From Haloarcula laminariae (GTDB lineage: Archaea > Halobacteriota > Halobacteria > Halobacteriales > Haloarculaceae), in NCBI RefSeq assembly GCF_025457605.1, contig NZ_JAMZFY010000001.1, forward strand, positions 1,984,001 to 2,048,000: DNA of 64,000 nucleotides. The letters are read 5' to 3'. Both the position numbers and the translations under genes were made by a program. This document shows positions 1-8,080 of this stretch, piece by piece; positions within the stretch are counted from its first letter, which is position 1, and each line of letters starts with the position of its first letter. The notes under the pieces were generated by a model, which worked only from the letters and a program-made list of their open reading frames with translations, did no database searches and was not told where the DNA came from.

Positions 1-81
1 GATGGAGAGACGCTCGCCGGCCTCTCGGGGCTGGTCCGGTAGCACGTCGTAGGCTCTGTCGAGTGCGGATTCGTAGTTCAT
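1..81 (-). CDS. N-terminus of an aIF2-beta-like protein (partial, runs off the left edge)
   Basis: Reading leftward from an ATG at 81 gives 27 codons beginning MNYESALDRAYDVLPDQP. This resembles the start of archaeal translation initiation factor 2 beta subunits, which open with M-[DNE]-Y-[ED] and a DRA segment before the core. In archaea aIF2-beta takes part in delivering initiator tRNA, and haloarchaea commonly carry a second, paralogous copy. Only this leader is visible, so the family assignment rests on a short match and the zinc-binding C-terminal domain cannot be checked. Confidence 0.45.
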   Translation of the reverse strand, partial: MNYESALDRAYDVLPDQPREAGERLSI

Positions 82-250
82 AGTTGAGAGAGTCGGTTCG
101 GACGTTTAATCGTTCCGTGATAGTCGCTGCCAGCGTCCCGGCACGGGCCCGGTCCTCCGTCCGTGACGCCGGGGTCGACCGCCTTCCGGGACGGCTCGTA
201 AACGCGGACGCTATCCACACACATATGGGTCCGCTCTCGCTACCTGAGGT

Positions 251-778
251 ATGGTCCAGATCGACCTGACCACGAGTCAGAAACAGACCCTGACTGCGCT
301 GGTCAATCAACACCGCCCGGGCGAGGGGCCGGTCAAGGCACAGGACATCGCGGATTCGGTCGACCGCAGCCTCGGCACCATCCAGAACCAGATGCAGCGG
401 CTGGCACAGCTCGGCGTCGTAGAGGGCGTCTCCGGGCCGGCCGGGGGGTACGAACCGACCGACATGGCCTTCGAGGCACTCGGTCGGGAACCGCTCTCCG
501 ACTCGGCGGCCGTCACCGTCGCCCACGACTACGAGCGCCTCGACGTGACCGTCGACCGGATAACCTTCCCGAGCGTCCACCACCCCGAGAACTGCCGCGC
601 GGAGCTGCACCTCCAGCAGTCCATCGCCGACTTCAGCGTCGGGCAGGCCGTCGCCGCGGGACCGACGCCGCTGTCCGGGCTGGTCGTCGCGGGCACTATC
701 GAGGCCATCGACGACACCTCGAACACGCTGATTATCGACGTGGCACAGCTGGAAGCCCCGGTCGAGGAGCCGGAGTAA
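251..778 (+). CDS. HTH regulator with a C-terminal ligand-binding-like domain
   Basis: 175 aa. Residues 1-80 form a winged helix-turn-helix of the Rrf2/MarR type: helix KAQDIADSVDRSLGTIQNQM, then a wing ending GPAGGYEPTD. Residues 85-170 are a beta-rich domain with a PLSGLVVAGTIEAID stretch, the usual layout of small haloarchaeal HTH proteins with an unknown sensor domain. The ATG at 251 is close behind an AT-rich stretch (near 220), so the transcript may be leaderless. It converges on the small gene at 779-934. The regulated target is unknown. Confidence 0.7.
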   Translation: MVQIDLTTSQKQTLTALVNQHRPGEGPVKAQDIADSVDRSLGTIQNQMQRLAQLGVVEGVSGPAGGYEPTDMAFEALGREPLSDSAAVTVAHDYERLDVTVDRITFPSVHHPENCRAELHLQQSIADFSVGQAVAAGPTPLSGLVVAGTIEAIDDTSNTLIIDVAQLEAPVEEPE

Positions 779-934
779 CTACCGGCCCCACTCGTAGAAC
801 CACCAGGCGCTACCGAGCAGGAGGAGTCCGGAGCCGAGAGCGGAGGTCGCCGGTTCGGGGAACACGAACAGGAGGAAACCGACGAGCAGCATGGTCGCCG
901 GTTCGACCTCGTCGAGATGGTCACTGAGTGCCAT
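779..934 (-). CDS. Small two-helix membrane protein (51 aa)
   Basis: The gene is short. From the ATG at 934 it reads MALSDHLDEVEPATMLLVGF and continues through two hydrophobic stretches (about residues 15-28 and 33-47) to a tryptophan/tyrosine-rich tail, FYEWGR. Codon use is the GC3-rich haloarchaeal pattern and the stop abuts the stop of the convergent regulator gene at 778. It is probably an integral membrane protein with a cytosolic acidic N-terminus. Function unknown. Confidence 0.6.
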   Translation of the reverse strand: MALSDHLDEVEPATMLLVGFLLFVFPEPATSALGSGLLLLGSAWWFYEWGR

Positions 935-982
935 ATCGGAGCCTCGCCCGGCACCGTGAAAAGCCGTTCGCCGGGGGAACCC

Positions 983-1816
983 CTACTGCCGGGAGTCGTA
1001 CTCCTGATAGATGACGTGTCCACAGGCCTTGCAGTGGGAGGCGTCGGGGTCGTGATAGGAGAGCCCGCAGTTCGGGCAGGTGACGGAGATTTTCTCCCGC
1101 GAGCGCCACTCACGGACTATCTTCCCGGCCTGCCACGGAATCAGGATGATGCCGGCGATGATGCCCCCGACCGTCACCCACCGACCGGCGGCCGTGACGG
1201 GGACGATGTCGCCGAACCCGACGGTCGTTATCGTCACCACGGTGTAGTAGAACGCGTCGCCGAACGTGGCCACGCCGGGGTTGTGACGGTGCTCGACGCT
1301 GTAGAACAGGCCGGCGGTGATAAAGAAGATGACCAGCACCGTCAGGAGTAGCTTCGTCGCACGCAGGGTGTTGTCGTCGATTGTCCCGAAGAAAAACTCC
1401 GCGTCGTCGGTGAAGCGGTAGAACCGCAACACGCGAATCACGCGAAGCACGCGCAGGAATCCGATGTTCACCCCGACCGCCGAGACCGGAAACGCGACGA
1501 TAACGACCGTCGGGAGGACCGCCAGCAGGTCCACCATCGTGTAGGCGTTGAGGAACTCCGCGGCCCGGTTGCGGGCGCCGTAGAGCCGGAGCCCGTACTC
1601 GACGAGGAAGACGGCCGCGATGGCGACTTCGGCCCGCCAGAGCAGCGCCGCGGTCCCGTCAGCGACCGGGTAGGTCTCGGCGACGAACACCGCGATGAAC
1701 ACGAGATTCAACACCAGCAGGGCGACGTCTATCGCCTTGCCCAGCGGGGTCTCGTGGTCCAGCAGGTAGAACCGCACCTGCTCGCGCGTGTCGCTCGGAG
1801 CGGGCGAACCAGCCAT
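983..1816 (-). CDS. Voltage-gated-type potassium channel with a C-terminal zinc ribbon
   Basis: 277 aa with the six-helix plan of a voltage-gated cation channel. S1-S3 span about residues 28-110. S4 at 120-134 has a positive residue every third position (LRVLRVIRVLRFYR). S5 is at 152-172, and the pore helix and selectivity filter TTVGFGD at 197-203 indicate K+ selectivity. S6 follows at 212-228. An unusual C-terminal zinc ribbon carries Cys pairs at 247/250 and 262/265. The ribbon may tether the channel or sense metal or redox state; this is inference. The protein is expected in the plasma membrane as a tetramer. Confidence 0.9.
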   Translation of the reverse strand: MAGSPAPSDTREQVRFYLLDHETPLGKAIDVALLVLNLVFIAVFVAETYPVADGTAALLWRAEVAIAAVFLVEYGLRLYGARNRAAEFLNAYTMVDLLAVLPTVVIVAFPVSAVGVNIGFLRVLRVIRVLRFYRFTDDAEFFFGTIDDNTLRATKLLLTVLVIFFITAGLFYSVEHRHNPGVATFGDAFYYTVVTITTVGFGDIVPVTAAGRWVTVGGIIAGIILIPWQAGKIVREWRSREKISVTCPNCGLSYHDPDASHCKACGHVIYQEYDSRQ

Positions 1817-1888
1817 CGTACACGGTTTTCGGACGGACGGCTACGTAGTTGCTCGGGTTCGAAACGACGCCGCGATACCGGACAGCGA

Positions 1889-2869
1889 CTACTCGTCTTC
1901 GGACGCCGTCGCCTGTGCCAGCGCGTCCTCCGGTTCCACCCAGATGACGAACTGGTCGTACTCCTCGCGGTCGACGACGCCGTTGATGTACTCGGCGTCG
2001 ACCGGCGGGTGGTTGATGTCCGACTCGGGCACCGGAACGACCTGCCGGACCTCGTCGACGACCCAGCCGATGGCGCCCTGGTCCTCGAACTGGTCGGGGT
2101 CGAAGACGATGATGAGGTTCTGGTCGCCCTCGCCCTCGATGTCCATCATCTCCTTCGGTTCGAGGATGGTCGTAATCTGGCCGCGCAGGTCGACGACGCC
2201 GTCGACGAACGCCGGGGTGTTTGGCACCCGGGTGACCGCGTCCCGCTTCACTATCTCCTCGACGTACTCGATGTCGAGACAGTAGTACTCGTCGCCCAGC
2301 GCGAACTCCAGGACGCGGACGACCTCCTCGGACTGGGTGGTCTCGCCCTCCATCGCCGCCCGGGCCCCGCCCTCGGTGGACTCGACCGACGAGGCGGCCA
2401 TCGCTTCCTCCAGGAGTTGCTGGTCCGGGAGTTCGACGCCGCTGATATCGCCGGGGACCGTGCTGGCCCCGGTGGCGGCCGGCGTCTCGCCGGCCGCGGT
2501 CTCGCCGCCGGCATCTCCGCCCTCGGTGGCCGCGGTGGCCCCATCTGCACCGCCACCCATGACTTCGGCCGCCGACTGCGCCGCTCGCTGGGCGGCCGCC
2601 TGCGCGTCGCTCTCCGTCACGGTGTCGTCCGCGGCGTCGGTATCGGTGGGCCCGGACTCGGCGTCCTCCGCCGGCGCGGCGGATTCGTCCCCGCCGTCTC
2701 CCGTCGCGGGTGTCTCGTCGTTCTCGGTCGACGAGCGGTCGGCGTCGTCGCCGGTCTCGTCGTCGTCGGTCGCGGCCGAGTCGTCCTCGTCCGTCCCGTC
2801 GTCGGTACCCCTGCTGCCCGAGCGCATGTTACTGATGCGCTCTGCTCTGTCCATACGGTCGTCGCTCAT
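1889..2869 (-). CDS. cheW: CheW-like chemotaxis coupling protein with a long acidic N-terminus
   Basis: 326 aa. Residues 1-185 are a low-complexity, Asp/Glu/Ala-rich segment. Residues about 190-320 form a CheW domain (DEYYCLDIEYVEEIV, PAFVDGVVDLRGQITTI, QVVPVPESDI). CheW links chemoreceptors to the CheA kinase. The long unstructured head is unusual, since classic CheW is about 150 aa. The ATG at 2869 overlaps the parA stop as ATGA, which fixes the start and implies translational coupling. With ParA upstream, a role in placing or partitioning a chemosensory assembly is plausible. Confidence 0.85.
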   Translation of the reverse strand: MSDDRMDRAERISNMRSGSRGTDDGTDEDDSAATDDDETGDDADRSSTENDETPATGDGGDESAAPAEDAESGPTDTDAADDTVTESDAQAAAQRAAQSAAEVMGGGADGATAATEGGDAGGETAAGETPAATGASTVPGDISGVELPDQQLLEEAMAASSVESTEGGARAAMEGETTQSEEVVRVLEFALGDEYYCLDIEYVEEIVKRDAVTRVPNTPAFVDGVVDLRGQITTILEPKEMMDIEGEGDQNLIIVFDPDQFEDQGAIGWVVDEVRQVVPVPESDINHPPVDAEYINGVVDREEYDQFVIWVEPEDALAQATASEDE

Positions 2870-3759
2870 GCTGTCACCTTGTTGTAACCGAACTTCTCGT
2901 CGAACTGCGCCGCGATGTCGCTGAACACCTCGGCCATGTCGCACTGTTCCTCGGTACCGAAAATCGAGTTCCCCTCGGAGTAGGCCCGCTGGAGGGCCAC
3001 GCGTTTCCGGACCTGCCACACCGGGCTGTCGGGGAACGCGGCCTTGAACCACTTCAGCATCGTCTCGGCCTCGGAGGTCGCCTCGATGCGGTTGGCGACG
3101 ACTCCGAGCATCTCCACCTGGATGTCGGCCTGCTGTTCGAGGGCGACCATCTGGTCCATCAGCAGTTCGATGGCGCGCTCGGAGGTGGCCTCCGCGAGGG
3201 CCGGAACGAGGACGTGCCGGGCCGCGAATACGCCGGTGTCGGTCAGGTTGCCGTAGAACGGGGGCGAGTCGATGATGATGTAATCGTAGCCCGACACCGT
3301 ATCGAGCGCCCGGTCGAGCGTGTCGAGGGCGTGGCTCCCGCCAACCATCTCCGGCGTCACGTTGATAGCAAACTGGGAGAGGGCGGCCGGGTCGATGTCG
3401 AGCCCGCGGGCGTCGATGCGGGCGATGAGGTCGGCGATTGTCAGCTCGTGTTCCGCCTGCAACATGTCGATGTTGGACGGGACCACGTCCATCTCCTCGT
3501 GTTCGACCACGATGTCGCCGAGCACGTCGGGGTCGCCCGTGAGCACGTCGAACAGCGAGGGCGGCTGCGCGTCGTACGCGTCGACGAGCCCCAGTCCCTC
3601 GGTCGCGTTGCCCTGCGGGTCGAGGTCCACGAAGAGGACGTCCCGACCCCGGTCGCTCAACGCCCCGGCTACGTTGATCGCTATCGTCGTCTTGCCGGTC
3701 CCGCCTTTCGCGTTTGTCACGCAAATCCGGGCAGGGCCGGTCGCTTTACCCCGGTTCAT
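2866..3759 (-). CDS. parA: ParA/MinD-family ATPase (Soj-like)
   Basis: 297 aa. It has the deviant Walker A motif KGGTGKTT at residues 18-25, a Walker A' segment VLFVDLDPQGN, and the switch DYIIIDSPP. The length is normal for chromosomal ParA. Such ATPases dimerise on DNA or membrane and position cargo. No ParB or parS partner is seen nearby. Instead the gene overlaps cheW by four bases, like bacterial ParC/PpfA systems that place chemosensory arrays. Cargo assignment is inference from context. Confidence 0.88.
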   Translation of the reverse strand: MNRGKATGPARICVTNAKGGTGKTTIAINVAGALSDRGRDVLFVDLDPQGNATEGLGLVDAYDAQPPSLFDVLTGDPDVLGDIVVEHEEMDVVPSNIDMLQAEHELTIADLIARIDARGLDIDPAALSQFAINVTPEMVGGSHALDTLDRALDTVSGYDYIIIDSPPFYGNLTDTGVFAARHVLVPALAEATSERAIELLMDQMVALEQQADIQVEMLGVVANRIEATSEAETMLKWFKAAFPDSPVWQVRKRVALQRAYSEGNSIFGTEEQCDMAEVFSDIAAQFDEKFGYNKVTA

Positions 3760-3924
3760 CTGTCCGGAACTCGGAGGCCGGCCGGTATAAAAATACGCCC
3801 CCGATTATCAAACTCGTAACTGGCCGAGCGCGCCCGATTTGCCGACGAGCGGCCGTGAACCGTCGTCAGACGACCGTCAGACTGACTGCAAGATTTAACT
3901 TCGCGTAGGTGAAACAGGGACACC

Positions 3925-4422
3925 ATGACTATCAACCCGCGCGATTACGACCTGGACGAGCTGCGGAAGATGGCTCGCCAGCGCGGCGACCGAAACGGCG
4001 GGCTGTCCGACGACGAGGACATGCCGGACCCGGCGAACCTGGAGATGGGGCTTGAGGGCGCCGACGAGGAGATGCAGGCCGGGAGCTCCTTCCGGTCCGG
4101 GCTCTACCGCGAACTGCTCCCCTTCCTCTCGGGGGACAGCCAGGAGAAGCCCTACCTCGCGGCGCTCCCCGAGACCTACGCCGCGGAGTTCGTCGTCTTC
4201 GAGTGGCTGGAGTTCCTGCTGATGCACTCGGGCTACAAGGGCGCCGACGAGGCGCTTTCGTACTACGAGTCCATCGACTGGATCACCGAGACGGTCCAGT
4301 CGGACCTCTCGGATTACCTGCTGGGTATCGACGAGAGCGCCACGAACGACGGCAACGACCTCAGCGTGGACGACCACATGCTGAGCCTGGTGTACATCGC
4401 GAAGCTGACCGCCATGGACTAA
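3925..4422 (+). CDS. FlaD/FlaE-like archaellum accessory protein
   Basis: 165 aa. Residues 1-55 are acidic. Residues about 68-145 carry the FlaD/E C-terminal signature: PYLAALPETYAAEFVVFEWL, then a GYKGADEALSYYESIDWI helix and a YLLG ending. FlaD/E proteins belong to the archaellum motor platform that links the chemotaxis output to rotation. The gene is divergent from parA-cheW, with a TATA-like agatttaac about 30 bases before the ATG. Whether it serves the main archaellum or another assembly cannot be told here. Confidence 0.75.
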   Translation: MTINPRDYDLDELRKMARQRGDRNGGLSDDEDMPDPANLEMGLEGADEEMQAGSSFRSGLYRELLPFLSGDSQEKPYLAALPETYAAEFVVFEWLEFLLMHSGYKGADEALSYYESIDWITETVQSDLSDYLLGIDESATNDGNDLSVDDHMLSLVYIAKLTAMD

Positions 4423-4504
4423 CAAGGTTCGGGCGCGGGTCGGTATCAGCGCTGATTCTTGACGTGAGGTTATATACCGGGGCGGCGATAACTGCTCACC
4501 GTAT

Positions 4505-5611
4505 ATGAGTGACGACGACGCGGCCGAGGCCGACGAAGAGGAGTCCCCTTCGGACGGCTCCGCCGACGACACGAGTGCGCGCGGGGGGGCCGTTCCGGTC
4601 GGGGTGAAACTCGGCAGTACCCGGACTGTCATCGCCCTCCCAGACAGCCACGGCACCGAGAACCGCATCATCCGAACGCTGACCTGTATGGCGACCTACG
4701 AGGACGCCCTGACCGGCGAGGAGAAGGTCCTCTACGGCGAGGAGGCGGCTCGGGAGTACCCCGACCGCGTCGAGTACATGCTCCGTTCGGGGCTCCCGGA
4801 AGACAAGGACCGCGCCGAGATGACCAAGACGTTCTTCGAGGCGCTCATCGAGGCAAACGACATCCCGGCCAACAGCGGCGTCGTCTACGCGATTCCGACC
4901 ATCGACAATCCGGACGGGCTGGAGAACCTGAAGTCAGTCATCGAGGACTCCGGTATCGGCCTCAGCCTCATGGAGAGCTATCCGGAGTCGCTGTGTGGCT
5001 CCATCCCCGCCTTCGGCGACGGCCTCGAAGCCATCGACGAGATATTCATCTCCGTCAACATGGGCTCGACGAACCTCGAGGCCTCCGCGTACCGTCGGGG
5101 CGAACAGCTCGCGCCGTTCACGACGGGAGCGATCACCGGCAACGAGGTCGACCGGATGATCGCCAACTACGTCGAGGAGGAGACCCAGGGCCGGGTCAAC
5201 ATCGACACCCAGACCGCCCGCGAGTACAAGGAGGAACACGCCGACTTCCTCGACTTCGAGCCCTTTACCGACATCATCCAGCAGCCCGGCGGCGGCACCC
5301 ACGAGTTCACCATCGAGCGGTCGGTGATGGACGCCGTCGACGAGTATCTCGACGACGCCGTCGACGAGCTGGCGAACACCTTCCTGCCGGAGCTGGCAAA
5401 CGAACACATGAAGGTGTACCAGCTGGCGCTTGACCGGCCCATCGTCATCACCGGCGGGATGGGGTGTATCCCGGGTATCGTCGAGGAGTTCGAGGAGCGA
5501 CTCAGCGAGGAGCTGAACCGCGACGTGGAGGCGACGGCGGCCGAGAAGCCGGACGAGGCGCCCACCGTCGGGGCACAGCGTATCGCCGCGCGGCTCGTCG
5601 ACAACAGCTGA
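4505..5611 (+). CDS. Actin/MreB-superfamily protein with altered phosphate-binding loops
   Basis: 368 aa. After an acidic 30-residue head the ASKHA fold is recognisable: phosphate-1 loop VGVKLGSTRT (residues 32-41), phosphate-2 loop ISVNMGSTNLE (182-192) and adenosine loop VITGGMGCIPG (314-324). In MreB and Hsp70 the first two loops start with Asp; here the corresponding residues are Lys35 and Asn185, so ATP turnover may be changed. Haloarchaea are known to have filament-forming actin homologues (salactin, volactin). This gene could be one of them or a relative. A TATA-like gttatataccg lies about 35 bases before the ATG. Confidence 0.72.
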   Translation: MSDDDAAEADEEESPSDGSADDTSARGGAVPVGVKLGSTRTVIALPDSHGTENRIIRTLTCMATYEDALTGEEKVLYGEEAAREYPDRVEYMLRSGLPEDKDRAEMTKTFFEALIEANDIPANSGVVYAIPTIDNPDGLENLKSVIEDSGIGLSLMESYPESLCGSIPAFGDGLEAIDEIFISVNMGSTNLEASAYRRGEQLAPFTTGAITGNEVDRMIANYVEEETQGRVNIDTQTAREYKEEHADFLDFEPFTDIIQQPGGGTHEFTIERSVMDAVDEYLDDAVDELANTFLPELANEHMKVYQLALDRPIVITGGMGCIPGIVEEFEERLSEELNRDVEATAAEKPDEAPTVGAQRIAARLVDNS

Positions 5612-5644
5612 CCGCCGGTAGGCCACTTCGGGCCTTCGTTGTGG

Positions 5645-5818
5645 TCAGCAACGCCAACAGTCGAGCCAGCTGACGATAGTCGGCTCGTCGTCGCTGTCCC
5701 GCTGGACCGACTCGCTCAGCCCCGCGAAGACGTCCGTGTTGATACGGAGCGCCGGCACCGCCCCGACGCTCTCCGAGCCGTTCTCCTCCACCGTAGCGCC
5801 CTGCCCTACGCCTGCCAT
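5645..5818 (-). CDS. Small protein with a Trp/Cys-rich C-terminus (57 aa)
   Basis: A short reading frame on the minus strand starts MAGVGQGATVEENGSESVGA and ends TIVSWLDCWRC. Codon use matches the chromosome, with G or C at nearly every third position, and an AT-richer possible promoter (ctttaggtat) lies about 25 bases upstream of the ATG. The C-terminal WxxCWxC motif could bind metal or be modified. No family recognised; the coding status is inferred from codon pattern only. Confidence 0.45.
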   Translation of the reverse strand: MAGVGQGATVEENGSESVGAVPALRINTDVFAGLSESVQRDSDDEPTIVSWLDCWRC

Positions 5819-6028
5819 GTAAGGGCGTTAGAAAGCTTGATACCTAAAGCCAAGTCAGACAGGCGTCATTCGGCTGCCGGACAGAGAGACAGGCTCGGGC
5901 GAAACACGGCGACGGCGGTCCAATCCGTTCGCTCGTTCCAATATTAACGTCGAAAGGAGATATAACAACCGGCAGTTCTCAGAACCGATAGGCGAATATC
6001 TTAGTGTTCGGTGCTGTAACGGCAACTA

Positions 6029-7864
6029 ATGGGTCGGATTATCGATTTGAAGAACTGGGAGGGCGATGAGCTGCCGGACGCCCTCCGGCGGACCGGAGGG
6101 GGTGGGTTCCTCTCTACGGGCTACCTCGCGGACGAGCCCGCTGTAGCGCTGGTCGAGGACGACGAGACGATACAGTACGTGCTCACGAACCGAAAACGCG
6201 GGGTCAAAGTTCAGGGCACGGACGAGCGGTCCCATAGCAAACCCGACAGCGACCACCGGACCGTCGTGGTCGTCACGGACCGGCGGCTGCTCGTGCTCGT
6301 GGGCCGGGACGACGGGGACGACCGGACCTGTATCGACCTCGCGACTGTCGTCGGCGTCGAGGCGACCGCCGGCCGTCGGTCGGGGGAACTCGTCGTCGAC
6401 CGGGCCGACGGCACGACGTGGGCGATTCCGACGGGCACCGACAGCCTCGACGCCGTCGCGGCGTATCTCCGCGAGGCCGCTGGCGCCTGGCGAGCGGTCG
6501 AGGAATCGCTGGCGACCGTGACGGACGGCCTTTCGGAAGCGACTCGGCGCCGTAGCGACGGCGAGGACGACCGGGCGCTGTCGGCGGTCCGCGAGACGAG
6601 GGACGCGGCCGAGCGCGCGCGGTCGAGGGCGGCGGGGTTCGACAGGGACCGCCCCGGTGGCGCGCTGTCCGAGCGGACGGAGGCCGTGGTGGCCCAGCGG
6701 GTCGCGCTCCTGGGGACCATCCACGTCGCCCGCGCCAGGGAGGCCGCGGAGACGGGGGACCGGCTGTTCCGGGCCGGCAACTACGAGGGCGCTCGCGAGG
6801 CCTTCGAGCGGGCCTGCGAGGCGTTCAACTCGGCGCTGACCGAGGGGGAGCCCCGGCTCGACGACCCCGAGGGGGTTCGAGCGGAACGGGACCGCGTCGC
6901 CCGGCTGGTCGGTGACATCGACGAGTCGCCGCTCCCGGCGGCTCTCACGGCCGACAGGGCGGCCCTGGCGGCGGACGACCCCGCGGACGCGGCCGCCCAC
7001 TGGGAGACGGCGCTGTCGGGGTATCAGGACGCGCTCGCCGCCGTCGAGGGCGACGGCGACGCCCTGTTTCGGGGCGAGCCCGACCAGCTTCGGGACCGCA
7101 TCACCACCGTCGCCGAGAGCCTCACTGCGGCCCGGCGAACCGTCGCCGAGGAGGCCAGGCGGGCGGGGGACTGGTACGCGGACGCCGAGCAGTACGAGGT
7201 CGCGCTGGCGGAGTTCGAAACGGCCGCCGAGGCCTTCGACGCCGCACTCGGGACGGCACGGGCGAACTACCCCGATGCGGTCCCGCACCTGGAAGCCGAC
7301 ATCGAGGCCCTCGAACGGCGGGTGGCCCGGGCGCGCGCGGCCCGTGACGGTGAGGACCACCGCCCGGACCGCATCGAGGCCGACGACGAACCGGCCTACG
7401 AGGTCTCGGCGACCCTCGGCGACGTCGAGGCGCCGACAGCGATAGCCGAGGCCATCGAGCCGCGGGCGGAGCGGTCCCCGGACTCGACCGCCGAGCGCCT
7501 GGCGCGTCTCGACGGGGCGGAACTGACGGGCGTCGTGGGCGAGGCGCTGACCGCGCAGGGCTGGGAGACGCGGGCCGCCAGCCCGCGGACGCCTTTCGAC
7601 CTGCTCGCGACGCGCTCGGACGAACGGATGGGCGTCATCGTCAGCGACAGCGGCGTCACGACCGACCTGGTCGCGGAGTCCGCCGAGGTGACTGGCGCCG
7701 CCGGGACCGACGGCGTAGCACTCGCGACGAACAGGACGGTCCCGGAGGCGGCCAGTCGTCGGGCCCGAGAGCGCGGTATCACGCTCCTCGATGGGGAGTC
7801 GCTCGCCGCGGCTGTGGACGACCGGGACCTCCCGCTGCCCGCGCCCGTCAGTGAGCCACGTTAG
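6029..7864 (+). CDS. PH-like domain / helical repeats / degenerate restriction-nuclease-like fusion
   Basis: 611 aa in three parts. Residues about 25-150 resemble bacterial PH domains (HRTVVVVTDRRLLVLVG followed by DLATVVGVEA). Residues 155-430 are Ala/Glu-rich helices with TPR-like units (DRLFRAGNYEGAREAFERAC; GDWYADAEQYEVALAEFETA). Residues about 490-600 resemble an Mrr-type restriction-nuclease fold (LDGAELTGVVGEALTAQGWE, then PFDLLATRS). The usual ExK pair is replaced by VSDSG, so catalysis is doubtful. The N-terminal domain suggests membrane or lipid association. Function unknown; the fold assignments are by pattern. Confidence 0.6.
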   Translation: MGRIIDLKNWEGDELPDALRRTGGGGFLSTGYLADEPAVALVEDDETIQYVLTNRKRGVKVQGTDERSHSKPDSDHRTVVVVTDRRLLVLVGRDDGDDRTCIDLATVVGVEATAGRRSGELVVDRADGTTWAIPTGTDSLDAVAAYLREAAGAWRAVEESLATVTDGLSEATRRRSDGEDDRALSAVRETRDAAERARSRAAGFDRDRPGGALSERTEAVVAQRVALLGTIHVARAREAAETGDRLFRAGNYEGAREAFERACEAFNSALTEGEPRLDDPEGVRAERDRVARLVGDIDESPLPAALTADRAALAADDPADAAAHWETALSGYQDALAAVEGDGDALFRGEPDQLRDRITTVAESLTAARRTVAEEARRAGDWYADAEQYEVALAEFETAAEAFDAALGTARANYPDAVPHLEADIEALERRVARARAARDGEDHRPDRIEADDEPAYEVSATLGDVEAPTAIAEAIEPRAERSPDSTAERLARLDGAELTGVVGEALTAQGWETRAASPRTPFDLLATRSDERMGVIVSDSGVTTDLVAESAEVTGAAGTDGVALATNRTVPEAASRRARERGITLLDGESLAAAVDDRDLPLPAPVSEPR

Positions 7865-7913
7865 CACACTTCGGCGAAGATTTATTCCCATCGAAAGAAT
7901 ATAACCATCTATA

Positions 7914-8048
7914 ATGAAGTGTCCGGCCTGTGGCACCAGAATGACGTACAACGACGAGACAACAAAGCTCACCGAGTTCGTCTGCCCGCGCTGTCACGAC
8001 ACGGTCATCGACTGGAAATCGGCCGCACGGACCGAGCGGCTAGCGTAA
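7914..8048 (+). CDS. Single zinc-ribbon microprotein (44 aa)
   Basis: Starts MKCPACGTRMTYNDETTKLT and continues to a second CPRCH pair, giving a CxxC-x(18-20)-CxxC zinc ribbon, then a short WKSAARTERLA tail. A TATA box, gatttattc, lies at about 7879-7887, some 30 bases before the ATG, so the mRNA is probably leaderless. Such tiny zinc-finger proteins are abundant in haloarchaea and are thought to act as regulators or adaptors. The specific role is unknown. Confidence 0.75.
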   Translation: MKCPACGTRMTYNDETTKLTEFVCPRCHDTVIDWKSAARTERLA

Positions 8049-8080
8049 TCCCTTTTCGCCGTTCCCGGCGTCGACACCGC

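Noticed and set aside
1754-2887. 377-codon plus-strand frame over cheW
   Set aside because: Antisense to cheW, with repetitive Val-Asp-Asp runs caused by the acidic coding sequence on the other strand.
6026-7972. 648-codon minus-strand frame
   Set aside because: Antisense to the PH-like/helical/nuclease-like gene, with no recognisable domain and an Arg/Gly/Val-rich shadow composition.
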